Shown: positions 46,621 through 59,038 of the stretch, in pieces
Position numbering within the stretch: position 1 is the first letter of the stretch
Layout of the letters: every line of letters begins with the position of its first letter
Assembly (NCBI GenBank): GCA_030374765.1
Contig: JARGXX010000071.1
Coordinates: forward strand, 1,116,001 to 1,180,000
Reading direction: 5' to 3'
DNA from: Agarophyton chilense
Lineage: Eukaryota; Rhodophyta; Florideophyceae; Gracilariales; Gracilariaceae
Length of the DNA stretch: 64,000 bases
The notes under the pieces: model-generated
Told to the model about the DNA's origin: nothing
Database searches by the model: none
The model's input: only the letters and a program-made list of their open reading frames with translations
Program-made: the position numbers and the translations under genes

Positions 46621-49600
46621 AAGAGGACCTGCCCATTCAGATTGGTTTGAAGGCACTGGCTCTATGACTTGGGCTTTGCGCATCTTGTCCATCTGGTCGG
46701 CGACAATTTCTCTACCTTTAAGGCCGGTGCGGGTGCGGTATGGGTGCTGGAACTGTGGTCTAGCATCATCCTGAAGGTCAATGCGGTGTGTAGTGGCTCT
46801 GATTGTGCCTAATCTACCTGAACACATGGCCTGGAATTCCTTGAGGAGATCAAGTACCTGGGGCCTATAGGATTCGAATTCTGCGCCGATAGCGACCGTC
46901 CCCTCTCAAGAGTCGACGTCCTCGTCGGGAGTTGGCGTCGCAAGGTTTTCCATTTGGGCCTCCATAATGGCCACGGGCGCGGGTACAATGATACTAATCA
47001 CTCTAACTTTAGGTAACCGCACGGGTTTATCTCGGAGATTGCTGATTGTGACCAAAAAGGACCTGTTGGGGTGGATGTCCATTACTCCATTGGCCATCAA
47101 GGTAGTGTGCTTCAGAACCGTTTTCGGGTTGTTCTGAATCGTTACAAGACTTGAGGACTGGGAATGGACCGATACAGCGATTTGGGTCATCGGGGGTATC
47201 GTTATGGCCTTTGACAGGCGAACCTTATTGGACTTCGTGTTTTCGGAGACAACCGCTCGTTTGCGGTTTGCTTCCGGCCTTGGGGCGGAACCAGTTATGG
47301 AGATGGAAGTTGGGCGGTAGAACGCGACTTTTCTAAGGCCTGGGTAAATGGCCTTAATTTATCGGTCGATAAAGGACGTCTCTAGGATTGCCTCAGCGCC
47401 CAAGTTAGGACATTCAAGAAACCACGTGCGGAATTTGAATTGTCCTACCTGGAGGTAAAGTGGTAATATCCCTTTAATGTCCATTGTTCTACGTGATTCA
47501 TTGGTAGTCGTTGGGGTCTTCCTTGCCCGAACGAAATCTTGCCACCCCAGTAGGGTTAGCTTAGGATGGACCAATTTGGGACCAGCGCCTGTGTCCAATA
47601 CAGCTGTGGTCACTCGAGAGTTGTTGGAACGAAGTCCTACGGTTACTCGAACTTTATAGTTCTCTTTCCTAAGGATACAGATGGGGTCATTAATGTGTTC
47701 CAATTGTGGTTCATCCTGAGTGGTCCAGTGTGGGTGGTTCCTATTGGGAGGTGAGGAGCTCTTTGGCTCATAACCGTCCAATTGGTTGAGGCAAGGGCTT
47801 AAAGAGGGAAGATTTGCCTCGAGTCGTCCCTCTAGGAGTTTTCCGATGGGGTTTCTGTTTTTTCCTGAGGATAGGGTTCTTCCACGGTGTCGTCCGTAGG
47901 ATCTACAATGGCGTGGACCTGTGAGGCTTTGATCGGAATATCCGGAGGCGTGGCATAGCGTGAGCTTCCAGGGGTCCCTGTGTTTTATTGCTGTGCCCTG
48001 TTATACATTCCTTCGGATCTCCGCACCCGGTAGTTCTCTTCCCTTAGGGCTAGGAGGGTTTTACGTGCGGCCTCAGGCAGATACCTCGTACAGTCCTAAA
48101 GTTGGGTCACTGAGAGGCAGAGGAAGCAGTCCCTTGGGGAGCGAACAAAAACGTCCTTGCGGGGCGGAGAGGGAGAATAATTGGGTGTGGGTGGTCCAGT
48201 GGTCGCTGTAGTTCCCTGGGAAAGGTATCATGGGGTCCCGGACGGGAGAGCACCGGAATTGACCGCGAGGAAATCTCCCGAATCGGCGTGAATGAATGAA
48301 GCATCAATGTCCGACTCCGTGGAGCTTACCAAATGGGCTTGGTTGGTTTTACGCAATGGAATTGGGTGTCCTGTGGTTATATCAGCGTTGCGCCTGGAGG
48401 TCCTGTAGGTTTCGTTACAACCCTCGGCGTAGGTAACGAGACTTCGGAAGGAGTATTGCGGGTTTTCCGTGTGGTAATTGCGCACATGTGTGCGAATAGC
48501 AGGTAGCAATCCCGTGATGAAGTGACATTTAAGCCGTCCTTCAAAGAACAAGCTTCTACATCGGAAAGACTTCTTTCATAGGTCTTCTGTGAAAGCCGAT
48601 TCGGTCATGTTGGAGCTCTGCCTAACGGATATTACATCCTGGTGGGCGTCCATTATAATATCATCCGTGACGTAAGTTTCTAAGAGGTAATGAACAACCT
48701 GAGGGTATGACCTGAGGAGCTCACGGTCTTGAGCATCCAGGAGGTCAGTTGTGCCAGATATCTTCGAAACCACTCGGTCACGCGCCTGTCCTGTAAGGAA
48801 GAATTGGAAAAGGTACAGAGTGGCGCCCTCGTGGACACCGTTCTGATCGCAGGCCCTACGGAAAAAACTGAGAAACCTAAGGACAGCAATGGGATCGGAA
48901 CCCGAGAACTTGTCCGTAATGGTTAGTTGCATCCGTGTGGCCCATTTGGCCATTCTGCGAGCCACCGAACCAGAATATTTCGCAAACCTGTCTGCCAGCC
49001 GATAATTCCAGTAGTCTAGAGCCTTAAGGAAAAGTTCGTTGGTGGTTTTCAGTGGTCTGAGGCCTCGAACGGCAGCCTCATCCACTCCGGAGTCGGTCGT
49101 TTCGGTCGAGGCCGATTCGGAGTCACTCATGTCCGAATGGTCTCTTCTTTTGCTTCTTCTGTTTTTCTTTCTCATACGGTTGCTTTTTTTCTTTCCAGAG
49201 GAATAGGGACCTAAAGGATCGATCTCTCTTTCAGATCTCATGGAGCCCCGAGGTCGCAGTAACTCATATAATCCGTCGGGTGGGGCAAGCGGTCTCTCTC
49301 CTAGAGGCAGAGCTTCTCTTCTACTCCTCGCTTGTTCCACCCTTGGCATTTCCTGATGAGCCACCTGTCACTCATCTAGACGCAAAGCTTCTCTTCAGCT
49401 TTTAGATTGTCCCACCATGGGATTTTTTGATGGTATTTCCGGCGAGGGGCGGATAATCCTGCCGCTCCTGGAGACTCGGTAGGGGGTTTCCATATGGAGA
49501 CCGGATGGTTAATTTGTGGTGGAGTGGTCCTAGGGACCAAATGGCCTGCCTGGCGAGTGACTGCTCCTTGAACGGCCTGTAGGAGGGAGTCTATGTATAA

Positions 49601-50700
49601 TTCAGACTCCTTTACCTTTGAGACGATTCGCGTGATGAGGTAATCCGTATGGTCAGCGATCGTCTTAGCGAGTCACACGTCCATAATGGAATCCACTTGG
49701 GCTGAACAGAGCTCAAAGAGACGGCGCCAGACAAGGTCTGCAAGCCCTGCCGGCATGTTTTCTCTGATTCCTTCGTTCTGGTGGGTTGCTCCTTGAGGTG
49801 TCCTTAACCTAGAGGTGGCCCTGGTGAAGTGTTCTCGTAAACGCGATGCCACCGTGGGTTCTCGGCTAATCCTTTCAGGGTTAGTCAGGAGGGTCAGTAC
49901 TTCTTGTAGCAGGCTCCTCGTGCTCCTGCCGTCGCTAGCGGTATCAACCTGAGGGTCAGACGACATCGCCGGGGTTTTAGTCGCACTTCGTCCTGCCGTA
50001 GGAGTCCTATGGTCTGGTCGGTTGGGTGTGGTTCCCGCATCCATAACGGCGGTTGCTTATGTACTTCTGGTCCGTTGTGGAATTAAACCAAAGGTTAGAA
50101 TCCGGATAATTCTTCGTTCCAGTGGTCCGTTCAATTATTCAAAAGGTTTCTAAGTCTGGAGAACAAAATGTAACGCAATGACGGGTGTGTCAGCGTACGG
50201 GTCTCGACCGGTGGTAACGTGGTAGAGCGGGTCCTAAGGTTCGAATCCTTGACGGCGGCACTCCCAGAGTACTTGGTCCAATGGGCTGGGGTGTATTGCG
50301 TAGTCCTACAGGTTGGAGCTACGGAAACGATGACTTGAAGACCAAAGGGTGGAACCAATATACCAAAGGGGGTTACTTCGTATCCTAACGTTGCCTACCT
50401 TACTTTAAGGGAGAAGCGTCACTCGAGCCAAGTAAATAGTACTTGCGAGGCGCTGAGATCTCCCTGGCACTGTAATGCTAATCTATTACACTAATTAAAA
50501 TAAATTAATAATCTACATGAGTCCACCTGAGGTCGACCCGTCCAGGTGTCGCCTGTAAGAGACCCCAAGGCCCGGCGGCTTACAGGGCTCAACCGTTATC
50601 ATCGCTCCTTCACAATAACGAATAAAAAAGAATATTGGGGAAGGACAGAATCCTTGTGCAAGCGAGTAAGTGTTGGAAAGCTGAAAGGGGTTATTTTCAT
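46621..50700 (-). mobile_element. Element B, 5' side (LTR region, gag, protease, start of RT)
   Basis: Minus-strand family B element interrupted by element A at its RT. In its own order: a 5' LTR-like region (about 50282-50700, CTGGCACTGTAATG and AT-rich AAATTAAT stretch), leader, gag N-terminus (about 50041-49670), gag basic and core segments (49364-48230), protease with LDTGAGP (about 47650) and the start of RT (46830-46621). The plus-strand fragment at 1672-4338 is its close relative. Broken, about five or six breaks. LTR borders are not firmly set because no second copy remains. Confidence 0.82.
50211..50260 (+). other. Partial tRNA-like sequence at the primer-binding position of element B
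   Basis: Contains TGGTAGAGC (D-arm-like, 50220-50228) and GGTTCGAATCC (T-arm/B-box consensus, 50238-50248) with TAAGG/CCTTG forming a T-stem, followed by GACGGCGGCA. The anticodon arm and the matching 5' acceptor strand are missing, so it is not a tRNA gene. On the element strand it lies just downstream of the LTR, where a sequence complementary to a tRNA primer is expected. Confidence 0.5.
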
Positions 50701-51039
50701 GCATCGATGCACATCGTGAAAGAATTTATAGTTCATGGTGCTAAGAAGCCAAATTCCACACAGCTGGTATGAAAATGCGCCTCAGCAGAGACCAACCTGG
50801 CGCAGCAGGAAAAGTAGGTGAAGAAGCCCCTTAGGCGACGGCACTCGTTAATTCAGTAGTGCTAACCACAGAGATCTCCCCTTTTTGCTCCCGCACATAA
50901 ATTCTAAATGTTCTCTTAAGAAAACCCAGATCTCTAAAATACAGAATGAATCAGTCTGGAAGATAGCTAGTACATTTTGACTGTGAAATTCATCGACTAG
51001 GAGGTCGCTAAACTTATCTGTTTAGCTAGGGACTTTAGA

Positions 51040-52140
51040 TCATAGCAACTAATGTAAAAAACTATAAACTATGCGGACACATCGGCTTGGATAAAAATAA
51101 ATCATGTGGTCGGTTCATTATACTGGATACAGGTGCTTGTTTAGATTCTATAGGGGAATCTGTGCTGGCTTTTAGAGAATCTGAAGGCATACGATCCGGT
51201 TCTTTACCGGACATCTAAGATGAAAACATAAACGCTATGCCAACGCTGGAAACTGTTCGACTCACAGTGTTCTCAGGCCGCCTTTTTGTTTTAGTCGACT
51301 TTTTGGTCGGAAAGACAATGGCTTTATCAGTTATGGTGGACTGCAAGTATTGCGGCAGGGTTATCGAAGCCATCTGTATGCGAAAGAAATTTTTGGAACT
51401 TGTAATGAGTAGACGGTTCCAATTGTTTGCAAGCGGATGCTTTGTTACAGGGAAGTAGATTCACTTTCGCCGTAAACGGTGAAGGACCAGTTAAAGGACC
51501 TATAATACCGAATAATCGAGTTTAGAAGACCAAATTGATGATGAATCAGTCAAAAACTGTGGTTCAAGTAAGAACGGAAGGACAAAGACTCGTATGAATT
51601 CAACCGAATGCTGCTATGTATGAAGCCCGTCAATTTCTGGCCGCCTACAGCATCGTTCAGGTCGAAATAGACAACGATTTCTGAATACTTATGAGTACAT
51701 ACCAATGACGACTATAAGATGCCAAAAAATCTTATTGCTGCCCTAGCTCTGTCTCACCCCACTGTTATTGCTTCCACTCATATTTCTTCTGCAGAAGTAT
51801 TCGAAGTAACTCATGTGGGTGACAAAGAGAAAGTTCTTCAATTTCCAGTCTGGAGATCTACAACATTCAAAATATCCAGGAGTTTTCTTTGATGAAATAG
51901 TTTCGGCAGCTTTGTTGGAACTTTACAGAACAAAGATCAGCGAAATTCTGAAGATGTGTTCCTTTATGTGGAGTTCTATATTGGAAGATATCTCCTTTAT
52001 CGAACATCAACTGATGTTTCTTCCGTTTCTCACCCCACCTTTCAATCAGCCTTAATATCGGGGCCTTGTACTCACTAAATCGACGAACAAAACGTCAGCA
52101 AGATGCTAGAGGAAGGATTCGTCGAAGCAATTCACTCCTT
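51040..52140 (+). mobile_element. Very old family A/C-related pol remnant (protease to pre-RT)
   Basis: Plus-strand sequence encoding degraded pieces of the family A/C protease (LDTGA near 51125; TLETVRLTVFSGRLFVLVDFL near 51243, compare TLGTVRLVVRLERFVVLVDFI in A) and of the pre-RT linker (ELYRTKISEILKMCSFMWS near 51930, compare EHYRTKIRSMLKKYTSMWS in A). Many breaks and AT-rich drift make it much older than A, B or C. Confidence 0.75.
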
Positions 52141-52449
52141 TCTGACCTCATAAGTAAATTAGTTCAAAAAATCGATATTTCATTACGATTCAATGCCACC
52201 AAAACCCGCCCAACTATCTTCCAAACGCTTATCAAACCACTCATGAGACCAAAAAGCCTTCAGAAAACTCCAATTCCGTTTCAACAAGCAAAGAGCTGCA
52301 GCCGCCGTCTCACTCTTTATATACACTGCAACGAAATATGTCTTCCCCTTCGTCTGCTTACTCTATTTTGTTTGCAAATCCCCATGGGCTCCTATCTAAA
52401 CTTGCACTTCTTCTTTCACCAGGTTCATTTCTTTCAACCACTCCCTAAA

Positions 52450-53230
52450 TTAAATATCATTTTCAACTATGTTTCCCTCCTTCGAAATTGTGTTCGCATT
52501 TGATACGTACTCTTCCCACGCCGCAAAACGATGAAGTTTCTTTGGAATGCAGTCATTATAAGCCTCGTAGTAGTTTGCATACGCATTAAATCCGCTCATT
52601 TGAATCAAATCCATTTCCATCTCATCCTTCAATCTGAACGACCTGTACAATTATACGTTACCACCCTTTCATGAATGGCCCGTGAAAGTCTCAAGATCAC
52701 CTCTACTTACTCCAATTTGTGAAAGACGCTTTTGAAAAAACACATCTGAAGGTCTTGCACATCCAATTCCTTGACACATTTAACGGTTCTCTTCATTTTC
52801 TGCTCTTCATTTCACAGAATAGAGACCCACTCGTGTTTCTTCTTATGAACAACCCCGAAAGTAGTTCCATAAACGGATCTATCAACAAAGAATGGCGAAT
52901 TCCACTGTTCCCGTCCCACTCTCGAACCATGTACTTTCTTTGAACTGTTGAATTCTTTATGGCCTCACAGAGAGTCATAGTTATTCCTCCAAACCATATG
53001 GAAACGTTATCAACTTCAAGCTTCGACATCCCACCGTATACCGAACCCAAATTAAGACCTAAAACCATCATGATGTGTAGAACGATATCAGTTGCACTTG
53101 GTTGATTACCACTTCCATACCAAATCTTTTCGGCATTATCGCAGATATGTTCTGGCGTTAAAGACCTCCCACGAATTGTAACTGCTCCGAAACGCGATAA
53201 GTGCACACGATGTGCTCTTCTCAAACGATC
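52450..53230 (-). pseudogene. Unrecognised protein remnant, possibly tyrosine recombinase-like
   Basis: Two minus-strand open stretches (53224-52793 and 52650-52450). The first has LTPEHICDNAEKI, then HIMMVLGLNLGSVYGGMSKLEVDNVSI written here in parts: a helix-rich block of the shape l.l..vLGLn.g...g.skL..dnv. This resembles the first catalytic box region of tyrosine recombinases (Crypton or DIRS type), but the Arg and the second-box HxxR could not be placed. Family uncertain; it could be any decayed transposon gene. Confidence 0.3.
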
Positions 53231-54811
53231 GAGATCAGGATTAACTATTTACGGATTATCCTTTGCACTTCCATTTTCATGAACCGACCAGATTTGATCA
53301 TGGCAGTTTTCGCAATAATCAATTCTCAATCTTTATATAACTCCTCCCATACAATCATTTTTGAGTGCTTGTGGCGTTCCAAATCTGCAACAGTCAGCCA
53401 ATAGGTTAAGAACCAGGTCAGAACTCTCTTTTTAGACCGTTATTGAATCATTTGCATTCTTCAGGGTTGCGTTCTTTTCAAAGAGTCTCCTGATTAGCAT
53501 AATATTCGCTTGAGTTGACTTGCTATGTGCCGAGTGCAAAAGTTCGTGCCGTTGTCTTAGCGGAGCACTTTCAAAGAGGCGGTCCTCACATCTTGTAACC
53601 CTCTTCCTACGCCTTGGGTTACCGATCTCTTGCAGTTCTAACGTGCTTTGGGAAGATTCCATGCTGATTAACCTTCGATTTACGAACTACGATCACTCTC
53701 ATATGAAAACGTGAACATGGTAATCCGGTGTTTCTTGACAGTCATCATTTCAGGTTGAAAAAACAAAGCACGAAAGGTTTCAGCGATTTTGAGCTCTAAA
53801 TCATCTGTAAAGTAATTCATAAACTATCAAAGAACTACAGTATTTTCCACATATGGCATACTTTCAGCTATATTCAAATCTTTGCATGGTTTTCTATCAA
53901 ACAGTAAGATAATGATGACCATCACTCCGTTTCCCAGTCGCCGACGATAGCTTGTTGGCTTTATTCGAATCATGAAGCGCATTATGGTGAAAAAACATAT
54001 CGAAGGAGGAGGAACGGGATCGGATTTTAAACTGCCACCTCAGATTAATAGAATGGAACCTGAGATTTAGAAACATGAATGGCGCTCGCTTTTTTCAAGT
54101 ACGAATAATCGTTTTGGGATGGGAGGCACATAGAGTGAAGATAATATCGAAAAATGAGAGTTTTGCAGAAAGAACTGAGAAACCGCTTGTTTCTTCTTGA
54201 GAGAGAAGGAAAACTCTCTTGGATTGATCCATTCTGACATCGCTTTTTATTTCAGTGACAACGAGATAGGCCAAAATTGAGACAAACCGACCCCCACAAC
54301 GCCCGTCTATACTCACAGAAAAGTTTTTGCCAGAGTTCGCCAAGAGTTTGGTTGAGAATGTCATATTGTGGCGGTATTGGTGTAATAAAAGGTGTTTTGT
54401 CCAGTTGCGACTATGAAGTACAGCAGAGCCAGGCAGAGACTGCTGAAAAACTACTCAAACAAGTTGTGGATCAAAAAAGAGTATACATCGGCCTAGCAGC
54501 GTTTCAAAGGTTTGATCAAGAAGGTTGCACTTCAGAACAGGTGAATTACTTGCATGAAACAAAGAGGTTAGGACCAGCTATGGTTGGAAGCCGTCACCAA
54601 AGCTGAGAAAAGTATGCTACAAATCTTAGGAAAGACATAAGTCTCCGCAATTAGTGCTTATGACCGTTTCATTCGAAAAGAAAATCGATCAACTAATCTC
54701 AATACAATTAAAAAAAGAACAAATCCATTTTTATACATATTTATTTATAAACTGCAATTAGTTGAAGAAAATCCAGCCTCTCTCGTCTCAGACTTTTCCA
54801 TTTGACAACCT

Positions 54812-55205
54812 TAAGATTACCGATAAAGCCCCAGCGCGAGCAACATGAAATGAAAAGTGGGCTGCGGCCAGTCACCCCTCAAATAATCGTACAAGGCCCA
54901 TGTTGATAAAATAATGCCACATGGACTAAGTTTGTGAACAAGTCATGGTCTCAGATGGATCCCAAAACTGATAGCCATCAACATGGAATTAGGTGTGGAG
55001 TGAGCCCATTCTCACTTCAAATACTCAAACTAGGCACATGTTTGGAAAGAAAAGTGGCACAAAAGCTAAGCCTGTACACCACTTATGATCTCGTATGGAG
55101 CCCAAAAAAACTGGTAGCAAGCAACATGAAATGAGGTAGGGCGTGAGACCAACTTCACTTCAAATAATCGGGCTAGAACGAAGTGTTGGTCGATCAGTGA
55201 AACAA
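54812..55205. repeat. Three degenerate ~140-bp tandem repeats
   Basis: The anchor CAACATGAAATGA (or CAACATGGAATTA) recurs at 54841, 54979 and 55122, spacing 138 and 143 bp. It is followed in each unit by GTGGG/GTGGAG, a CCA..TC.C block and CTTCAAATAATCG-like sequence, and preceded by a CCCAAAA or CCCCAG block. Old minisatellite-like array. Confidence 0.65.
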
Positions 55206-56264
55206 GAACAAATCCCTGAATCACTAACGGTTCTGTTAGAACTTTTCGAATTAGATGTTTATTGTTATTGATGAAAATTTGATGAGTAATACTTTTAAAT
55301 AATTTTAAATGCTGTAGAGAATTGTAACATCGTTAAAAAAGATTACGTGTCAGAAATATTTATGTTTAACCTAGCTAATGGATGCCAATTAAAGAGAAAA
55401 GGCATTGAAAGAAAACAAGTAGAAAAGAGTCTTTTATATCAACTATTGTATCTTATCAATATGTTAGAACTTTTTCTGGCGTTACTACAGAAAAACGAGG
55501 TTTTTGATAGTCTTTAGAAATTTTTTTATTATTTTTCAGTTTAAAAAACTTGGCGTTAATGACGAAAAACGTTAAATCTCGTATTTGTTTCATATAGTGT
55601 TCAGGTAGTATGTTAAACTGTTCTAAGAACCGCCTGAACTTGACCAGATTCTGGTAATTAAGATGATAGAACCAATGGACATTCTTGAATTTATATATAA
55701 TTTTCTAACATGGCCCAATAAATAGTTTAGCATTGCCGTTAAGTAGTCTTGCTATTATCCCCTACGTTTGACATTTTCTGTAAGATGACAGACACCCTAC
55801 AAGAAGAGAACCCGTCAGTCACGCTACTGTAGGGTTCCTAGAGAGAAATAATCCACCGTACTGTCGGAGCACTTTCCGAGGTGGCGGTGTAACGCATGCA
55901 TGTGAGAAAAGAGATTTCATTGAGCAATTTCAGCAGTGTATTTCTGAAATTTTGTCACATGGGGTGCTGAAATGTCGTCGGCGTAAATTCTAAATTTTCT
56001 TCCAGAAAAACAGTCTTGTCATTGCGTACCCTGTCCTATAGTTAGCCCCCCCTTTACACTTTCACAAATTGTTTCTGGGTACATGGTGGCGTTGACTGAA
56101 AAACTGCAACGTCTTTAACGTTTTTCTTAACAGATAGTCACTTTTAGTGAAACGAAGTGGGAAGCTACGAGAACGACAGGAAAGCTGTCTCAAGATCTCA
56201 TGGCGTTGACTAATAGAGATGGTTAGGAAGGTGAGGTGTTGGTCTAGCTTGATTCTGAGTTGGG

Positions 56265-56336
56265 TGAGCCGCACGCGTCGGCGGGACCACGTCACTTATG
56301 ATGCATGAGTCTCACGCACCAGCAGGACCACGTCAC
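56265..56336. repeat. Two 41-bp tandem units with GGACCACGTCAC
   Basis: TGAGCCGCACGC... and TGAGTCTCACGC... each end in GGACCACGTCAC (CCACGTCAC at 56287-56295 and 56328-56336). ACGT cores of this kind are bZIP-type binding sites in plants (family knowledge). They lie about 700 bp upstream of the CNNM-like start; a regulatory role is a guess. Confidence 0.5.
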
Positions 56337-57008
56337 CCACGCTGCGTGAGTTGAGACCGTCTTACCCAAAACTCACCCACCAATCTCGTGAGTATATTTC
56401 CTCATCCACGCAGCATGGGGCTGAGGAGAGCGTTCATTTTTGTGTTGCAAATTCTTTTTATCCGTGGGAATGGCTGTCCTATCTTTCAAATACATTTTCA
56501 GTATCTGCAGACGCCTATTACACAGCTTTAAACTCTGCGCAGACGTTGGAAGCACCCATTTTCTCCCCAAGGCTTGTGTTAGCAGTTTAAGCTGTCGAAA
56601 CCCCAAAGAGTTGGCCCCATTCTTCGTCCACACGCTCTTCGTACTGTCCGGGAGTAACGTCTTTCGCGGTCCGAAACCAGCGTTTGACGTCTTTGTATCT
56701 AACGGGGCAGTTCGTGAGCAGAGGGACGAATCTGGGTGTAATATTCTTGGACGCGTCACATTCTTCTGACGTGAGTGGTTCGACACGCGGTGGTTTCCCC
56801 CTCAAACCAGGTGTGCTTTTTCGAGACCTGGTCTTCTTGACAAGCGTTTCTCAACTCGGTATTTTTCAAGTTCCGCTCTGTCAATCTAATTATCATCCAT
56901 CCGTCAGTATTTGTTTCTGCTCTAAGGACAAAAATTCCCCCCGTCTGCGCGTGCACAGCGTGACCAACTCCTGCACAGCCTTTTGTTTTTTCAAGGGTTC
57001 TTTTCCTC

Positions 57009-59038
57009 ATGTTTGCTTTGCTTTACCTCCTGCGTCTCACAAGCGATGGACGAACAACTGCACACACTCATGGTGGCGAAGACATTTCGCCACTCCATGG
57101 CCTTCCAGCCCCACTTCTCGTGATACTCGCACTAGGATGTCTAGTTCTTGCCGCCTGCGTGGCAGGTCTTACTCTAGGTCTTATGAGCTTGGATACAACG
57201 GGGCTTGACATTGTTATGCAGAGCAACAACGCGAAGCAAGCTGCAGCAGCGCGTGCTATCAAACCTGTTCGGGAGCAAGGTAATTTGCTTCTTGTTACAC
57301 TTTTGTTCGCAAATACCATTGCCACGGAATTCTTACCACTTGTTTTGGATGCTCTTGTTCCCGGCGGTGTGTTTTCATTGATTGTATCGGTGGTATCGAT
57401 TATGCTTTTCGGAGAGATAATACCTCAGGCAATATGTTCACGTCACCCTTTGATTATTGGTTCATACATGATCGGATTTGTCAGGTTTCTTCGTACGGTG
57501 TTGTATCCCGTATCATTTCCGATTGCCTGGGTATTGGATGCATTCCTGGGTGAGGAATTGGGAACCATATACAATAGAGATGAACTGAAAGGCCTAATCG
57601 ATGTACATGCTAGCAACGCTGTATTGACTCGTGATGAAACTACAATTTTGAAGGGAGCCCTAGAATTTTCTTTCAAAACTGTTTCGCAGATTCTCACGCC
57701 CGCCAAGAACGTGTTTATGCTTGACATTGACTCTCGACTAGACCGTGAGACAATGTTGCGAATACTCAGAAGTGGACATTCGCGCATTCCGCTCTACGAA
57801 GACAGTGAGCATAATATCGTTTGTTTATTACTAGTGAAACAGATCATACTCGTGAATCCGGATGACAACCTCCCAATTCGTTCTCTTATATCCAAGAAGC
57901 AAAGAAATCACAAAATTCGGGTGGCCCCGGCCCTGGAATGCTCAGCTAATACGCTCATTGCAGATCTTTTGAATGAGTTCCAGAAGGGAAGAAGTCATAT
58001 GTCCATTGTGTACGACAATATTCATGTTGACCACGAGGAAAGGGAGTTTGTGGGAATCGTCTCAATTGAGGACATTATTGAAGAAATCCTACAGGTAAGT
58101 TTGCAACCGATTTTGAGACCATTCATTCGAGCGTTTTACTATTGAAACTCGCAACTAACGATGACATGGGAATGTTTCAAAACACACCACAGGAAGAAAT
58201 AATTGACGAAACTGATACATACGTTGATAACACAAACAAAACAAAAGTACTGGTCCGGGATTCGAATGGTAAACTAGTCCGGACGACGATGATCAGCACT
58301 CGTGCAATGATGCTTCCTGGAAGTTCAGGCTCAACCGTGATGGTTCAGGAAGTTGATCTCAAATCCTTGCGAGACCCGCTAAAGGGCACAGGTGAAAATT
58401 ATCCACAGGACTGGAATCAGCCCAAAGCCAAGAAGGGGAGCTCAGTGTCACAGCCCCTGCTTATGGGAGCCAGGTCATGTATGGATAGTACAACTGATGT
58501 AGAGAAAGGGTTCGCGTCTCCGCGATTTATATCATCGGACCAAAACCAGCCCTCAGAGGTGACCACCCTCCAGGTGGACAGCATCGAAATCGAGGAGGAA
58601 ATTGTGGGCAGTCCAGATATCCAATATGCGATTTTACCCAACGACTCATCGCCTTCACTAATGGGAGAAGATGACAACGTCGTACCAGAGGACATCGTGC
58701 GTCGAACACAATCCACACTTGATGGCGCCGTTGTTCTTGATTCCTCGATACAGGCAGTGAAGGTCGTTAAAGGAAGAGACGACAAGAATCATATGAAAGT
58801 TCGTCCGCTACCAAGAGGCGCCACCGATGCTCTCACGTCAGACAAAGACGTCAAGAAGCATTTGAAAGTTCGTCCACTTCCGAAAGACGCCACTGATGCC
58901 CGCGCACTTGAGATTTCACCACGTGTGCGCCCCAGCACCGGGGCGGGATTGTCAAGTCCATCAATGCGTTCTTATGGATCAATCCGTGTCCCTGATGAGG
59001 AGGATGATGGTAAGATGGATAGCGGAGAAGCATCATAG
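57009..59038 (+). CDS. CNNM/DUF21-CBS membrane protein
   Basis: Exons 57009-58094 and 58193-59038, joined across a 98-bp intron (GTAAGT to CCACAG) in frame at EILQ|EEIIDETD, giving 643 residues. The DUF21 membrane domain has hydrophobic segments at about 34-59, 92-117, 119-135 and 152-178, with the family motif FGEIIPQAI at 134-142. A CBS pair follows at about 226-365 (ILTPAKNVFMLD, SRIPLYED, GIVSIEDIIEEIL). Beyond the EEIIDETDTYVD motif that closes the CBS pair in this family is a disordered acidic tail with two copies of a KVRPLP(R/K)xATDA motif (about residues 562-574 and 584-596). CNNM and Mam3 proteins act in Mg2+ or other metal-ion transport or its control; here the substrate cannot be told. 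Upstream N-terminus is short, from the first ATG. Confidence 0.9.

Larger units (their letters stand above)
53231..57008. other. AT-rich gene-poor stretch
   Basis: No convincing gene. Holds a degenerate tandem repeat (54812-55205) and a short tandem duplication with CCACGTCAC blocks (56265-56336); otherwise nothing recognised. The last few hundred bases are the upstream region of the CNNM-like gene. Confidence 0.5.

Noticed and set aside
56587-56805. 72-codon minus-strand frame upstream of the CNNM-like gene
   Set aside because: Composition looks protein-like but no homology, no signal of splicing and no neighbour support; left uncalled.
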